This document shows positions 1 to 8,886 of a DNA stretch of 32,382 nt, piece by piece; position 1 is the first letter of the stretch, and each line of letters opens with the position of its first letter. The notes under the pieces are model-generated. The model was not told the DNA's origin and did not search any database. It saw only the letters and a program-made list of their open reading frames with translations. The DNA comes from an uncultured Verrucomicrobia subdivision 3 bacterium (GTDB lineage Bacteria; Verrucomicrobiota; Verrucomicrobiia; Limisphaerales; UBA11358): the NCBI GenBank assembly GCA_903820285.1, contig CAIJGS010000325.1:1-32382 (forward strand). The letters run 5' to 3'. A program made the translations under genes and the position numbers.

Positions 1-74
1 AGATAATCCATGCGCACCACCCGCCAGGCTTCGCCCAGCGCCAACACCTGCTGAAACATTTTCTCCGGTATCAT
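1..74 (-). CDS. N-terminus of a truncated ORF running off the left edge; possibly an ISL3-like transposase
   Basis: Reverse complement reads MIPEKMFQQVLALGEAWRVVRMDY..., resembling the start of ISL3-type transposases; only ~24 residues are visible. Confidence 0.35.
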   Translation of the reverse strand, partial: MIPEKMFQQVLALGEAWRVVRMDY

Positions 75-261
75 CACCCCATTTCACCCAACTGTTTCCT
101 TGATTTCAACCCTTTTACCCATTACAAACGTCGAGGAACCATACTGGTTTTGTTGTTCCAAGGATGGGTTGCTGTCCAGTGGTAACAACGTTTTGCGGCC
201 CAGCGGGTTTGTCGGAGTTATCAGGGCGCAATGTCATGCGTGGCCAAAGCCGGCAGGAAAA

Positions 262-291
262 GATGGTGCGCGATACCGGGTTCGAACCTGT
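262..291 (-). repeat. Fragment of the tRNA-Val 3' end (T-arm, acceptor 3' strand, CCA); candidate att site
   Basis: gatggtgcgcgatacCgggttcgaacctgt matches 16337-16366 (gatggtgcgcgatacAgggttcgaacctgt) at 29/30 positions; similarity ends at 292 and no D- or anticodon arm follows. Confidence 0.8.
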
Positions 292-766
292 AATTCCAAA
301 CCCACCCGCATAACATGCTTAAAATGTTGATATTAAAGACGCGTTGACCCGGGTGACAAGATTGCCGTTGTTAGGTATGGCAAATTAACGCAAGCGTCCA
401 GATAGACGGATATGGGTCGGCGCACGAACCAACATGACAATGGTGGGCAATTAAATCTCTTCATACAATGAAACCGAGCTCATGCAGGATATGGAACTTT
501 ATGAGATGGCCAGGCGTTTTTGGGGCTTCACCTAACCTACGAATATGATGCTTGCGGGGCCATGTGCCGGAAGGATGATACGGAGGTGCGGGTGAAGATC
601 CAGCAACTCCTTGCCCATTTAGAGGCCCGCAGTGAACGTTTATTGGCTATTCGGCCTATTATCGTGGTCAAGACGGTTGCGGGAGAGCCGGTGAACATGG
701 CACATAAAGGAACGGCTGCAATGGAAACTCGACCGGTTACGCGGAGGCAACACGGCGCAAGGCATG

Positions 767-3181
767 TCAGATCCGGTTAAGCGTCCCATCGAACTTGATA
801 GTTGTTCCTTTCTTTATTTCAACCGTGTTTGCTTCATTCTCATATTTGATGCGACATGATCCGCCGTTCTTTGCCAGAATTTTGGCCGTGATCAGCCGTC
901 CATTTTTCCAAGCCAGGCTGACTTCAAATCCGCCGCGAGCGCACAGCCCGCTCACTGATCCATCCTTCCACGCAGCAGGAAGCGCCGGCAGCAAATGAAT
1001 GGTTCCATTTTCACTTTGAACCAACATTTCAGCGATCGCTGCGGTCGTGCCGAAGTTGCCGTCAATTTGAAACGGCGGGCAGGCGTCGAACAAATTGGGG
1101 TAAACACCACCGCCACCGTCATAGCGAATGTCCATGCCAAAGGCCGGGTTGAGGGCTTTACGCACCATCTGCCAGGCGTGGTTGCCTTCGCCCAGCCGCG
1201 CCCACAGGGCCGCCTTGTAGGCCAGCGACCAGCCCACGCCGTCATCCCCGCGCACTTCCAAAGATTTGCGCGCCGCCTTGGCCAGGTCCGGTGTCGTGTA
1301 CGCAGATATTTCGCCGCCGGGATACAGCCCCCACAAGTGGGATACATGCCGGTGATGCGGTTCGGCTTCCCGATATTCTTCCAGCCATTCCATGATCCGT
1401 CCATCGGAGCCGATTTGTGTCGGGGCGAGGCGCGCGCGTCTGGCGATCAATTCATTGCGGAATTTTTCATCCACCCCCAGCGCTTGCGATGAATCGATGC
1501 ACGCGGTGAACAGATAGCGCACGAGTTGCTGCATCATGGTCGGGCCCATGCAAATGGCCGCTTCCCGGCCATTTTTCATTATAAAATGGTTTTCCGGTGA
1601 GCCCGCAGGGGCGACCACCAGCCATTGATGCGCCGGTTCTTCAATCAACAGGTCGTCATAAAATTGCGCCGCACCTTTTAAAACGGGATATGCCCGGCTG
1701 AGAAAATCGCGGTCGTGGGTGAACAAATAGTGATCATAAAGATGCTGGCACAGCCAACCTGAACCGCACATGGCAGAACCCCAGCTCGCGGATTCGCCCG
1801 GGGAGGTGAATTTCCACGGGTTGGTGATCACATGCGCGACCCAGCCACGGGCGCCATAATAGGCTTGGGCGGTTTTTGCACCTGGCTCCTGGAGCGATTC
1901 GGTTAAAGCGAACAGCGGCGGCGTGAGGTCTGACAGGTTGCACGCCTCTGCCGGCCAATAATTCATTTGCACGTTCACATCCAGGTGCCAGTCGCCGGTC
2001 CAGGGCGTGTGGATCTCCTCTGCCCAGAGGCCTTGCAAATTGGGCGGAAGCCCGCCTGGCCGCGAGGATGAAATCAACAGGTACCGGCCGAAATTAAAAT
2101 ATAGCGCCGCCAGATTCGGATCGCCGCCATGTTCATTCGCCCAAATGACGCGCTGCGACGTCGGCAGCTCGGCCACGGCAATGTCTCCCGGTTTCAGTTG
2201 GAGCGAGACGCGTTGATAGTAGCGTTGATAGTCGGCCACGTGGGCGGCCAGCAGCTGGCGGAACGTTTTGGGGGAAGCCCGGTTCAAATCATCCGCCGTG
2301 GCGGCTTGCGGGTCGTCCAGTTGCCGGCCTGCGAATCCGTGATAATCGGTGGCGGCGGCAATCAGTAGCAGCACTTCGTCCGCGCCGGTGATCTGCAAGG
2401 AATCTCCCCGGGCAGATACTTTGCCGCCATGATTCAGCACCCGGACCCGGGCAGCGTAGTGGAGCCCCTTGCCGTTGGTGCCATTGTCAAGCTGGCCGGT
2501 CATGAGCAATTCATTGCCAGCGGCCTCGATGGTCTCAAAACGTTCCGGCCGGTCAAGTTTGAGCCCAAAAGTAATTTGCCTGGCCCGGTTGGCGGTGAGG
2601 CGCAGCACCATCACTTCATCCGGTTTGCTGGAAAACATTTCGCGCTTAAACGTCACCCCGCCGCGCGTGAACTGCATGCGCGCCACGGCGTCACTGAGGT
2701 CGAGTTCGCGGCGGTACTTTTCCACCGGTGCGTTGGCATCGGCGGGGGACGCAAGGTGTAAATTGCCAAGAACCTGATAGCAGCCATATTGGCCGTCGCC
2801 GGACCCGCCATTGGAGCCGGGGCCTTTGCAGGTAAAATTCGCGTTCACCAATGCTTCGGCTTCGGTGTTTTTTCCGGCGAGCAGCAGGCGGCGGATTTTC
2901 GGCAAAAATTTGCCGGCGTCCGGCCGGTCCGCATCTTGCGGTGAGCCAGACCATAGGGAGCTTTCATTCAGCACAATCCGTTCTTCATCCACGCCGCCGA
3001 ACATCATGGCGCCCAAACGTCCGTTTCCCAGCGGTGACGCTTCCGTGAAGTTTTTTGCGGGCGCATCGAACCAGACCGTTTCCCCAGGCGAAACGCCTTT
3101 GATTTCCGCTCCCTGCAACCTCAAGGTGGTCGCGATGATCCAGATGGAATTGAAAGCAGAAAGGCGTAATTTTTGATTCAT
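767..3181 (-). CDS. GH95-family glycoside hydrolase (alpha-L-fucosidase / alpha-L-galactosidase type), secreted
   Basis: 804 aa; WFDAPAKNFTEASPLGNGRLGAMMFGGVDEERIVLNESSLWSGSPQDADRPDA is the GH95 N-terminal signature; also HRHVSHLWGLYPG and QIDGNFGTTAAIAEML. Confidence 0.93.
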   Translation of the reverse strand: MNQKLRLSAFNSIWIIATTLRLQGAEIKGVSPGETVWFDAPAKNFTEASPLGNGRLGAMMFGGVDEERIVLNESSLWSGSPQDADRPDAGKFLPKIRRLLLAGKNTEAEALVNANFTCKGPGSNGGSGDGQYGCYQVLGNLHLASPADANAPVEKYRRELDLSDAVARMQFTRGGVTFKREMFSSKPDEVMVLRLTANRARQITFGLKLDRPERFETIEAAGNELLMTGQLDNGTNGKGLHYAARVRVLNHGGKVSARGDSLQITGADEVLLLIAAATDYHGFAGRQLDDPQAATADDLNRASPKTFRQLLAAHVADYQRYYQRVSLQLKPGDIAVAELPTSQRVIWANEHGGDPNLAALYFNFGRYLLISSSRPGGLPPNLQGLWAEEIHTPWTGDWHLDVNVQMNYWPAEACNLSDLTPPLFALTESLQEPGAKTAQAYYGARGWVAHVITNPWKFTSPGESASWGSAMCGSGWLCQHLYDHYLFTHDRDFLSRAYPVLKGAAQFYDDLLIEEPAHQWLVVAPAGSPENHFIMKNGREAAICMGPTMMQQLVRYLFTACIDSSQALGVDEKFRNELIARRARLAPTQIGSDGRIMEWLEEYREAEPHHRHVSHLWGLYPGGEISAYTTPDLAKAARKSLEVRGDDGVGWSLAYKAALWARLGEGNHAWQMVRKALNPAFGMDIRYDGGGGVYPNLFDACPPFQIDGNFGTTAAIAEMLVQSENGTIHLLPALPAAWKDGSVSGLCARGGFEVSLAWKNGRLITAKILAKNGGSCRIKYENEANTVEIKKGTTIKFDGTLNRI

Positions 3182-3189
3182 ATCGGTGG

Positions 3190-5121
3190 TTAGCGGTCCA
3201 GTCGCAAGATAAATCCGCCACGGGCCGGGATTTCATGTTTCCAATCGGCGGACAGGTCCAATGAGGCGCCAGCCACCTGCATGCTGGCATCCTGCCCTTC
3301 GATCACAGCGAGGCGTTTGGCGAATTTTTTGAAAGGCGACAGGTCCAAAGTGACTGTTTGCGGCGAGTCCGTTCCGCTGATGCCGGCGATAAACCAGCTG
3401 TTTCCGGCCCGGCGGGCGAAGACGGCCAGTTGCCCGGGTTCCGCGACCAGACAGCGGGTCTCGTCCCAGCGGGCCGGCGCATCGCGGAAAATATTCAACG
3501 CCGCCGGCGGCAGGGACTCGAAGAATTCCGGCTGTTCGGCATAATGGATGATGCCGGAAGTAAAGATCAACGCCGCCGCGAGCTGATGCGCGGCAGTAGT
3601 TGTGCGGGTAAATTTTTTCGGCGAGCACGCCACTGGCGTGAAGTCCATCGGGCCAACCGCATTGCGGGTGAACGGCAATACCGTGTCGAGCTCCGCCGCC
3701 TTCACCGGATAACGCGCCTCGTAAAAATAAGACTCGGCCCCGAGCACGGCTTCACAGCTCAGAAAGTTTGGCCAGGTTCGCTGCCAGCCGCGCGGGATCG
3801 TGCAGCCGTGAAGATTCACCAGCATGTGGCGCGCGGCCGCGTCGCGCAGCAGCGCTTGCTGTGCGGCGATGGCCTCCTGGCGGTCAGAGCACCAGAAATC
3901 CACCTTTACGCCGCGCACGCCGGCATCGGCCAGCTCAGCCAGCTTTCCGGCGCGTGAGCCGGCGTCATAAAAATCCGCGGCATAAGACCACGCCAGCGGG
4001 AGGACGCCGATGGATTGTGCATGGCTGGCGAGGGGTTTGATTCCTGGCGTCCACCAACCGGCATCGAAGAGGGTATATTCCCATCCCATCCTGGCGGCAA
4101 AATCGGTGAATTCGTCAAATCGTTTCGCCGTGGGTGATTCGTCGGGATAGGACCACCAGGCCCAAGATGCCCGGCCGGGCTTGATCCAGGATGTGTCCAT
4201 GATCCGGGATGGCGATGCCAGATCCGTCACCAGGCTTTGCAACGCAATGTCGCCGGCCGACACGCCCAACACAATCACACGCCAGGGCATCGTCCACGGC
4301 AGGGTAAAGCGTGGTTGTGGACCAAACTTGTTCGTATAGCCGCGCGTTGTTTCATCCTCCAGCGGGAAATCGATGCGATAAAGTCCCCCCGTTGAATCTG
4401 GCCCAAGATGGCAGGCGCAATACGATTCATCCGTGCCGGATTCGGTAAGCAACACCCAGATTGACGCCGCTGGCAAATGAAACAGCGCCGGGAAGGCCCA
4501 ACCCCTGGCTTTTTGCCGTGAGTCGGGCGGCGGATCGCCGGGGGTGACATGAAAATAAAAATCTTCATAAGCCGGCGTGTAAGGTCCGGCGGCATGGTAA
4601 GGCTGGAGCCAGCCACGAGCGTCTTGGGGGAGCTTGAAACCGGTCAATTCCTCGTTCACCACAGAGGTTGCGGTATTGGTGCCCGGAAACCGGTAACGAA
4701 AGGCCACGCCTTCGGCGCTGGCGGCAAGATCAATGGCCAATGGCATGCCGTTCCCGTTCACAAAGGTCAACGTGCGAAAGGTGACCAGGTGGTTTATATG
4801 CGGTTGCGGGCCGGTGAATGATTCATATTGCTCGCGCCGGGTTCTGGGCTTGGCCGCATCAGCAAGAGTCAGATGGGTCGAAAAATCCTCATCGTCGCGG
4901 CGCAAACCGAGCGGAGAGGCGGGGAGCACGGCTTGTCCCCCCCGATTAACTTGATAACTCAGCCGGCCTTGATCAAGCGTCACCGAGATGCTGCAGAGGC
5001 CGCCTGGTGACCGAAGGGACCAGACGTCTGAGCCGGTCGCTGCGTGAACTGTCCCCAACGAAGCAAAAAGCAAAATCAGGAAAAAACAAAAACTTGCAGG
5101 CATTTTAAAGTTCTTTGTCAT
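3190..5121 (-). CDS. GH97-family glycoside hydrolase (alpha-glucosidase/alpha-galactosidase)
   Basis: 643 aa with signal peptide; SPGGLCSISVTLDQGRLSYQVNRGGQAVLPASPLGL, LFDAGWW, GVKVDFWCSDRQE and VNLHGCTIPRGWQRTWPN fit GH97. Confidence 0.9.
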   Translation of the reverse strand: MTKNFKMPASFCFFLILLFASLGTVHAATGSDVWSLRSPGGLCSISVTLDQGRLSYQVNRGGQAVLPASPLGLRRDDEDFSTHLTLADAAKPRTRREQYESFTGPQPHINHLVTFRTLTFVNGNGMPLAIDLAASAEGVAFRYRFPGTNTATSVVNEELTGFKLPQDARGWLQPYHAAGPYTPAYEDFYFHVTPGDPPPDSRQKARGWAFPALFHLPAASIWVLLTESGTDESYCACHLGPDSTGGLYRIDFPLEDETTRGYTNKFGPQPRFTLPWTMPWRVIVLGVSAGDIALQSLVTDLASPSRIMDTSWIKPGRASWAWWSYPDESPTAKRFDEFTDFAARMGWEYTLFDAGWWTPGIKPLASHAQSIGVLPLAWSYAADFYDAGSRAGKLAELADAGVRGVKVDFWCSDRQEAIAAQQALLRDAAARHMLVNLHGCTIPRGWQRTWPNFLSCEAVLGAESYFYEARYPVKAAELDTVLPFTRNAVGPMDFTPVACSPKKFTRTTTAAHQLAAALIFTSGIIHYAEQPEFFESLPPAALNIFRDAPARWDETRCLVAEPGQLAVFARRAGNSWFIAGISGTDSPQTVTLDLSPFKKFAKRLAVIEGQDASMQVAGASLDLSADWKHEIPARGGFILRLDR

Positions 5122-5282
5122 TTGGCAAAGGTATCACATATCGGCTCAATCATCGGAGAATCGGTATCGATATTGCCCGGCCCTGCCGGAGGAGCCAGTC
5201 TTTTTTTCCCTGGCGTTGACCGGCCGATGGCTGCCCAGGCCAACGTTGCCGGCAAACATGTTCGTCGGCGGGCTTCCATGGC

Positions 5283-7481
5283 TTAGCGGGAGCCGGTACC
5301 AAAAGCGTGCAGCGTATCGGCCGCACTGACGGCGGAGGGCGCGAGTTCGATGACGCTGGCTTCAATGGCGTTTGCACACGACGGCCGGACGCCACCGGCC
5401 ATCAGTTCCGCGCCGGTAAGGGAATTCCCTTCCTGGGGAATGGCTTCACGGCCAGGCGCGGGATTTAACTCGCGAACGGTGTAGCGTTGGGCCGGATCCA
5501 AGCCTTGGGGAAACACCGGGCGATTCGCACCCTCCTTCAACTGAAACGCGAACACCACCGCGTGCCGGCGGTCAGGCGAAACAAAATTCAGCGCTCCGCG
5601 AAAATTCTCGTGCGGATCTTCCAGGCGATAAAGATCGCCCAGTTGGGTGACGTCGCGGATCTGCTTGTAAGCAATGATGGCGCCGGCACAAATCGCCTTG
5701 TCTTGCGCGGACAATTTTGTCAGATCGAGATCCATGCCAAAACGTGCGCTCATCGCCACCGCGCAGGCGAAGTGCATGGGGCGATTGCCCCAGTGCGTCA
5801 CGTGGCTGGCCAGGGCCATCACGGGGAAAAAATAGGAGTAATCCCATTGCATCGGCACGCGCAACGTCGGGTCGGTGTTGTCGCTGGGCCAGAACTCGTG
5901 GAAGTATTTCAGCGCTCCATAATCCGCTCGACCGCCGCCGCCGGAACAGAGCATCAATTCCGTCGCCGGAAATGTTTTCGCCGTTTTTTCCATCAACGCA
6001 TAAAGCGCATTGACGTAATCCACCCATAATTCCGACTGGCGGGCGGGCGACAGATAAGGCGAGCCAGGCTGGGTGAGATAGCGGTTGCAATCCCACTTGG
6101 CGTAGGAAATATCGGGGACGCTCAAAATACTTCGAATCATGTTCCACTCCTGCGTCTGGACCTCCGGACGGGTGAGGTCGAGGACGAGTTGATGGCGTTG
6201 CAGTTCCACTTCCCGTTTTGGCTGCCGGATGGCCCAATCGGGATGGGCATCGAACAATTCGCTTTTGGGATTCACCATTTCCGGTTCGATCCAGATGCCA
6301 AAGCGCAGCCCGCGTCTGACCGCTTCCGAGGCCAGGGGCGCCAGACCGTTGGGCAGGCGTTGGCGGTTGGGTTGCCAATCACCCAGGGCGGCGTGGTCAT
6401 TCACGCGCGGATATTTGTTGCCGAACCACCCGTCGTCGAGCAGGAACAGCTCGGTGCCGATCTCCTTGGCGGGATCGTAAAGACCGACGATGCGCTGGAA
6501 ATCAAAGTCAAAACCGGTCGCTTCCCAATTGTTGAGCAAAACCTGTCGGGGCGTGTGGCCGTCGCGCATGCCAAAGTCGCGCGCCCACCGGTGGAATTTC
6601 CGGCTCATGTCCCCCAAACCGTTGGTGCTCCAAACCCATAACATCGTGGGCGTGACAAAACTTTTGCCGGCCGGCAACGAAATGGCTGAGGCAAACGGGT
6701 TGATTCCAGTCAAGGCGCGCACGCCCTGGCCATAGTTGTCAAATTCACATTGAAAACTTCCGGACCAGGCAAGCGAGCCGGCCAGCACGGTGCCATTCGT
6801 TTCATTGCCTTTGCCGCCCAGCGACAAAATGAATGATGGGTTGCGGAACTGTGACGCCCGCACCCCCAGCTTGGAATCGAGGACCTTGGTGCCCGGCGTG
6901 ATCTTTTCCGTAATCGGCGACAACATTTCCTTCGCCCAATCCCCGAAAAAATGCGTCAAATACACATCTCCACCCAGCAACAGCGATGACGATTCCACCC
7001 GTTGCAATGTGACCGCGCTTTTCTCCGCATGATTCAGTTCGATCCATTGCTCGATCACATCTTCATCGAGGTGCGCTTTAAAACAAAGCGTGACATAAAA
7101 TGGATAGGCTGAATCGTGCAGGCGGATGCGGGTGGCGGTGATGTCAGCCGTCTCGTTGGTTTGCGTCAGGCTGTCAAACACCAGCACCGTCGAAGTGTTG
7201 CCGTCGGCGTGCGTCACTTCCAAGGCGGGTTCCCACACGTAACCATCGCCGGCTTGGGGATAAAATTCGTCGTCACGCACCGGCACGGCCGGGCTGGACC
7301 CCGCCTGGACGGGTTGCTGGTAAAGCCGGCCATCTGCGCCGACTTGGAGGGTGACTGCAAGGCTTTTGGTTTTAATGGCAAACGACTCGCGCACCGCCAC
7401 AGTGGCGGGTTCAGCCGTTGAATTCGCCTGAAACCAGGCTGCCAATAACAGGGTGGCAGTAAGGGTAAGTGTGAGTTTCAT
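5283..7481 (-). CDS. GH36-family alpha-galactosidase, secreted
   Basis: 732 aa; NNWEATGFDF, LFLLDDGWFG, GLRFGIWIEPEMVNPKSEL, YAKWDCNR (nucleophile) and FWPSDNTDP (acid/base). Confidence 0.95.
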   Translation of the reverse strand: MKLTLTLTATLLLAAWFQANSTAEPATVAVRESFAIKTKSLAVTLQVGADGRLYQQPVQAGSSPAVPVRDDEFYPQAGDGYVWEPALEVTHADGNTSTVLVFDSLTQTNETADITATRIRLHDSAYPFYVTLCFKAHLDEDVIEQWIELNHAEKSAVTLQRVESSSLLLGGDVYLTHFFGDWAKEMLSPITEKITPGTKVLDSKLGVRASQFRNPSFILSLGGKGNETNGTVLAGSLAWSGSFQCEFDNYGQGVRALTGINPFASAISLPAGKSFVTPTMLWVWSTNGLGDMSRKFHRWARDFGMRDGHTPRQVLLNNWEATGFDFDFQRIVGLYDPAKEIGTELFLLDDGWFGNKYPRVNDHAALGDWQPNRQRLPNGLAPLASEAVRRGLRFGIWIEPEMVNPKSELFDAHPDWAIRQPKREVELQRHQLVLDLTRPEVQTQEWNMIRSILSVPDISYAKWDCNRYLTQPGSPYLSPARQSELWVDYVNALYALMEKTAKTFPATELMLCSGGGGRADYGALKYFHEFWPSDNTDPTLRVPMQWDYSYFFPVMALASHVTHWGNRPMHFACAVAMSARFGMDLDLTKLSAQDKAICAGAIIAYKQIRDVTQLGDLYRLEDPHENFRGALNFVSPDRRHAVVFAFQLKEGANRPVFPQGLDPAQRYTVRELNPAPGREAIPQEGNSLTGAELMAGGVRPSCANAIEASVIELAPSAVSAADTLHAFGTGSR

Positions 7482-7516
7482 GCTCGCGTCGGCTTTCAGA
7501 AGTAATAGTTAGGTTT

Positions 7517-7987
7517 TCAAGGCTTCGGCAATCTGGCGACCGGCACCGCTGGCAACGCGATCCCGCAGTCATTGCAATGGACATTATCGCTGCGGCATTC
7601 CGGATGGCCAATGGCAATGGCATACAGATCATCCACCGGAACTCGGTTCGCTTGCACAAATTTTAGCGGCCGGTTGTTGCGTGCCGCAACGGACGCGGCC
7701 ATGGCTTCCTGCGGCGGGGCGTTCGTGGGGAAAATTTTCAAATGAATAGCGTCAAAATTCATTGAACCTAGCACCGTTTCAATCCGCTTGAGCAAGACCG
7801 GCTCCGCCATGAAAGCCGAACTGGAGAGCCGCGCCACATAAGCGCGGGCGGCCAGTTTCATTTCCACTTCGGGACAATGGCCCCACTCGATGGATTCACG
7901 CCCCGAGGATGGCATGGCGGGCGAATCCGCGTGCACGGCGGCGGCCGGCATCGTAAACAGTGTGGCGGAGACGAACGCTTTGGTCAT
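7517..7987 (-). CDS. Small secreted protein of unknown function
   Basis: Start chosen at MTKAFVSATLFTMPAAAVHA (signal peptide) inside the 199-aa ORF, which avoids overlap with the upstream prepilin gene; Cys-containing C-terminus HPECRSDNVHCNDCGIALP. Confidence 0.65.
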   Translation of the reverse strand: MTKAFVSATLFTMPAAAVHADSPAMPSSGRESIEWGHCPEVEMKLAARAYVARLSSSAFMAEPVLLKRIETVLGSMNFDAIHLKIFPTNAPPQEAMAASVAARNNRPLKFVQANRVPVDDLYAIAIGHPECRSDNVHCNDCGIALPAVPVARLPKP

Positions 7988-8027
7988 GCTGATGATTCCC
8001 CATTGGCGGCTGAACAACTGCTGCCAG

Positions 8028-8816
8028 TCAGTTGGGGCGCGTCGCCGGTGGTTGCCATTGCGCGTGCCAATAATAATTCCACAGATTCTGCAGCGGTACC
8101 GGTTCGACATGGCCATCGGTGAAACTCATATTCAGCCTGCCGGGCAACGGTGTGGCGGGAGGCACCACGCGCGGGGCGGCACCGGGCGGCATTTTCCCGT
8201 GCCGGGCAATGCAAATGCGGGGCATGCCCGAAGCCGTCGAACTGCCCAGCGGGTCATACAAATTCCGCGCCGGCGTGTCAGTTTCCATGACCCAAAAATT
8301 AATCCAGGCGGCATCCAAGAACATCGGGGTCAGGACGGGCTGTTTCACCTGCATGTCGCTGGCAAAATAATGTGGGTCCGAGGAATTTGGGCCGGTGAGC
8401 CAGTCATTGTAGCCATAACTGGAAGCATATTGCGGGGTGGACAATGCCCAATGCCACGCGGAATCCGCCTTGCCGGACGTGTTTGCGTTTAATGGATTGC
8501 CCGTATCAGGGGCCACCGGACAAAACAGGACATTGGTTGCGTTGCCGTAGTAAGCCAGCATGGCGCCCATCCAATCGCCCTGGCTCAGACTTGGATTGTT
8601 TGCGTCAATCGGCCCGACATAACGCTTTTGTTCGCCGACATACATCACGTTCGCCAAGGCCAGTTGCTTGAGATTGCTGACGCAGAGGATTTGATGCGCC
8701 CGCAGTTTCGCGCTCGACAATGCCGGCAACAGCATGGCTGCCAGAATGGCGATGATGGCGATGACCACCAACAGTTCAATCAAAGTGAAACCGCCTGCAT
8801 CTCGACGCTTGCTCAT
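8028..8816 (-). CDS. Prepilin-type N-terminal cleavage/methylation domain protein (DUF1559-like pseudopilin)
   Basis: 262 aa; [30 protein letters not shown] near the N-terminus and the [13 protein letters not shown]-terminal motif. Confidence 0.93.
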   Translation of the reverse strand: MSKRRDAGGFTLIELLVVIAIIAILAAMLLPALSSAKLRAHQILCVSNLKQLALANVMYVGEQKRYVGPIDANNPSLSQGDWMGAMLAYYGNATNVLFCPVAPDTGNPLNANTSGKADSAWHWALSTPQYASSYGYNDWLTGPNSSDPHYFASDMQVKQPVLTPMFLDAAWINFWVMETDTPARNLYDPLGSSTASGMPRICIARHGKMPPGAAPRVVPPATPLPGRLNMSFTDGHVEPVPLQNLWNYYWHAQWQPPATRPN

Positions 8817-8842
8817 AAAACAATCTGGCTAAACTTTTACTT

Positions 8843-8868
8843 GGCGGGGCGGTTTTGGCCGCCCCGCC
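8843..8868 (-). terminator. Intercistronic GC-rich hairpin between the LamG protein gene and the pseudopilin gene
   Basis: Perfect 10-bp stem GGCGGGGCGG-TTTTGG-CCGCCCCGCC; no strong U-tract, so it may be a processing/stability element rather than a classical terminator. Confidence 0.6.
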
Positions 8869-8886
8869 GATGTCAATCACACCGCA

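Noticed and set aside
100-330. 76-aa plus-strand ORF
   Set aside because: Reads through the tRNA 3' fragment (ARYRVRTCN is translated T-arm sequence); no coding signature.
520-780. 86-aa ORF near the left island boundary
   Set aside because: Considered as an integrase remnant, but no recombinase motifs; overlaps the end of the GH95 gene. Not supported as a CDS.
7988-8116. N-terminal extension of the 199-aa ORF (7517-8116)
   Set aside because: Overlaps the pseudopilin gene; an internal ATG at 7987 followed by a signal peptide is a better start.
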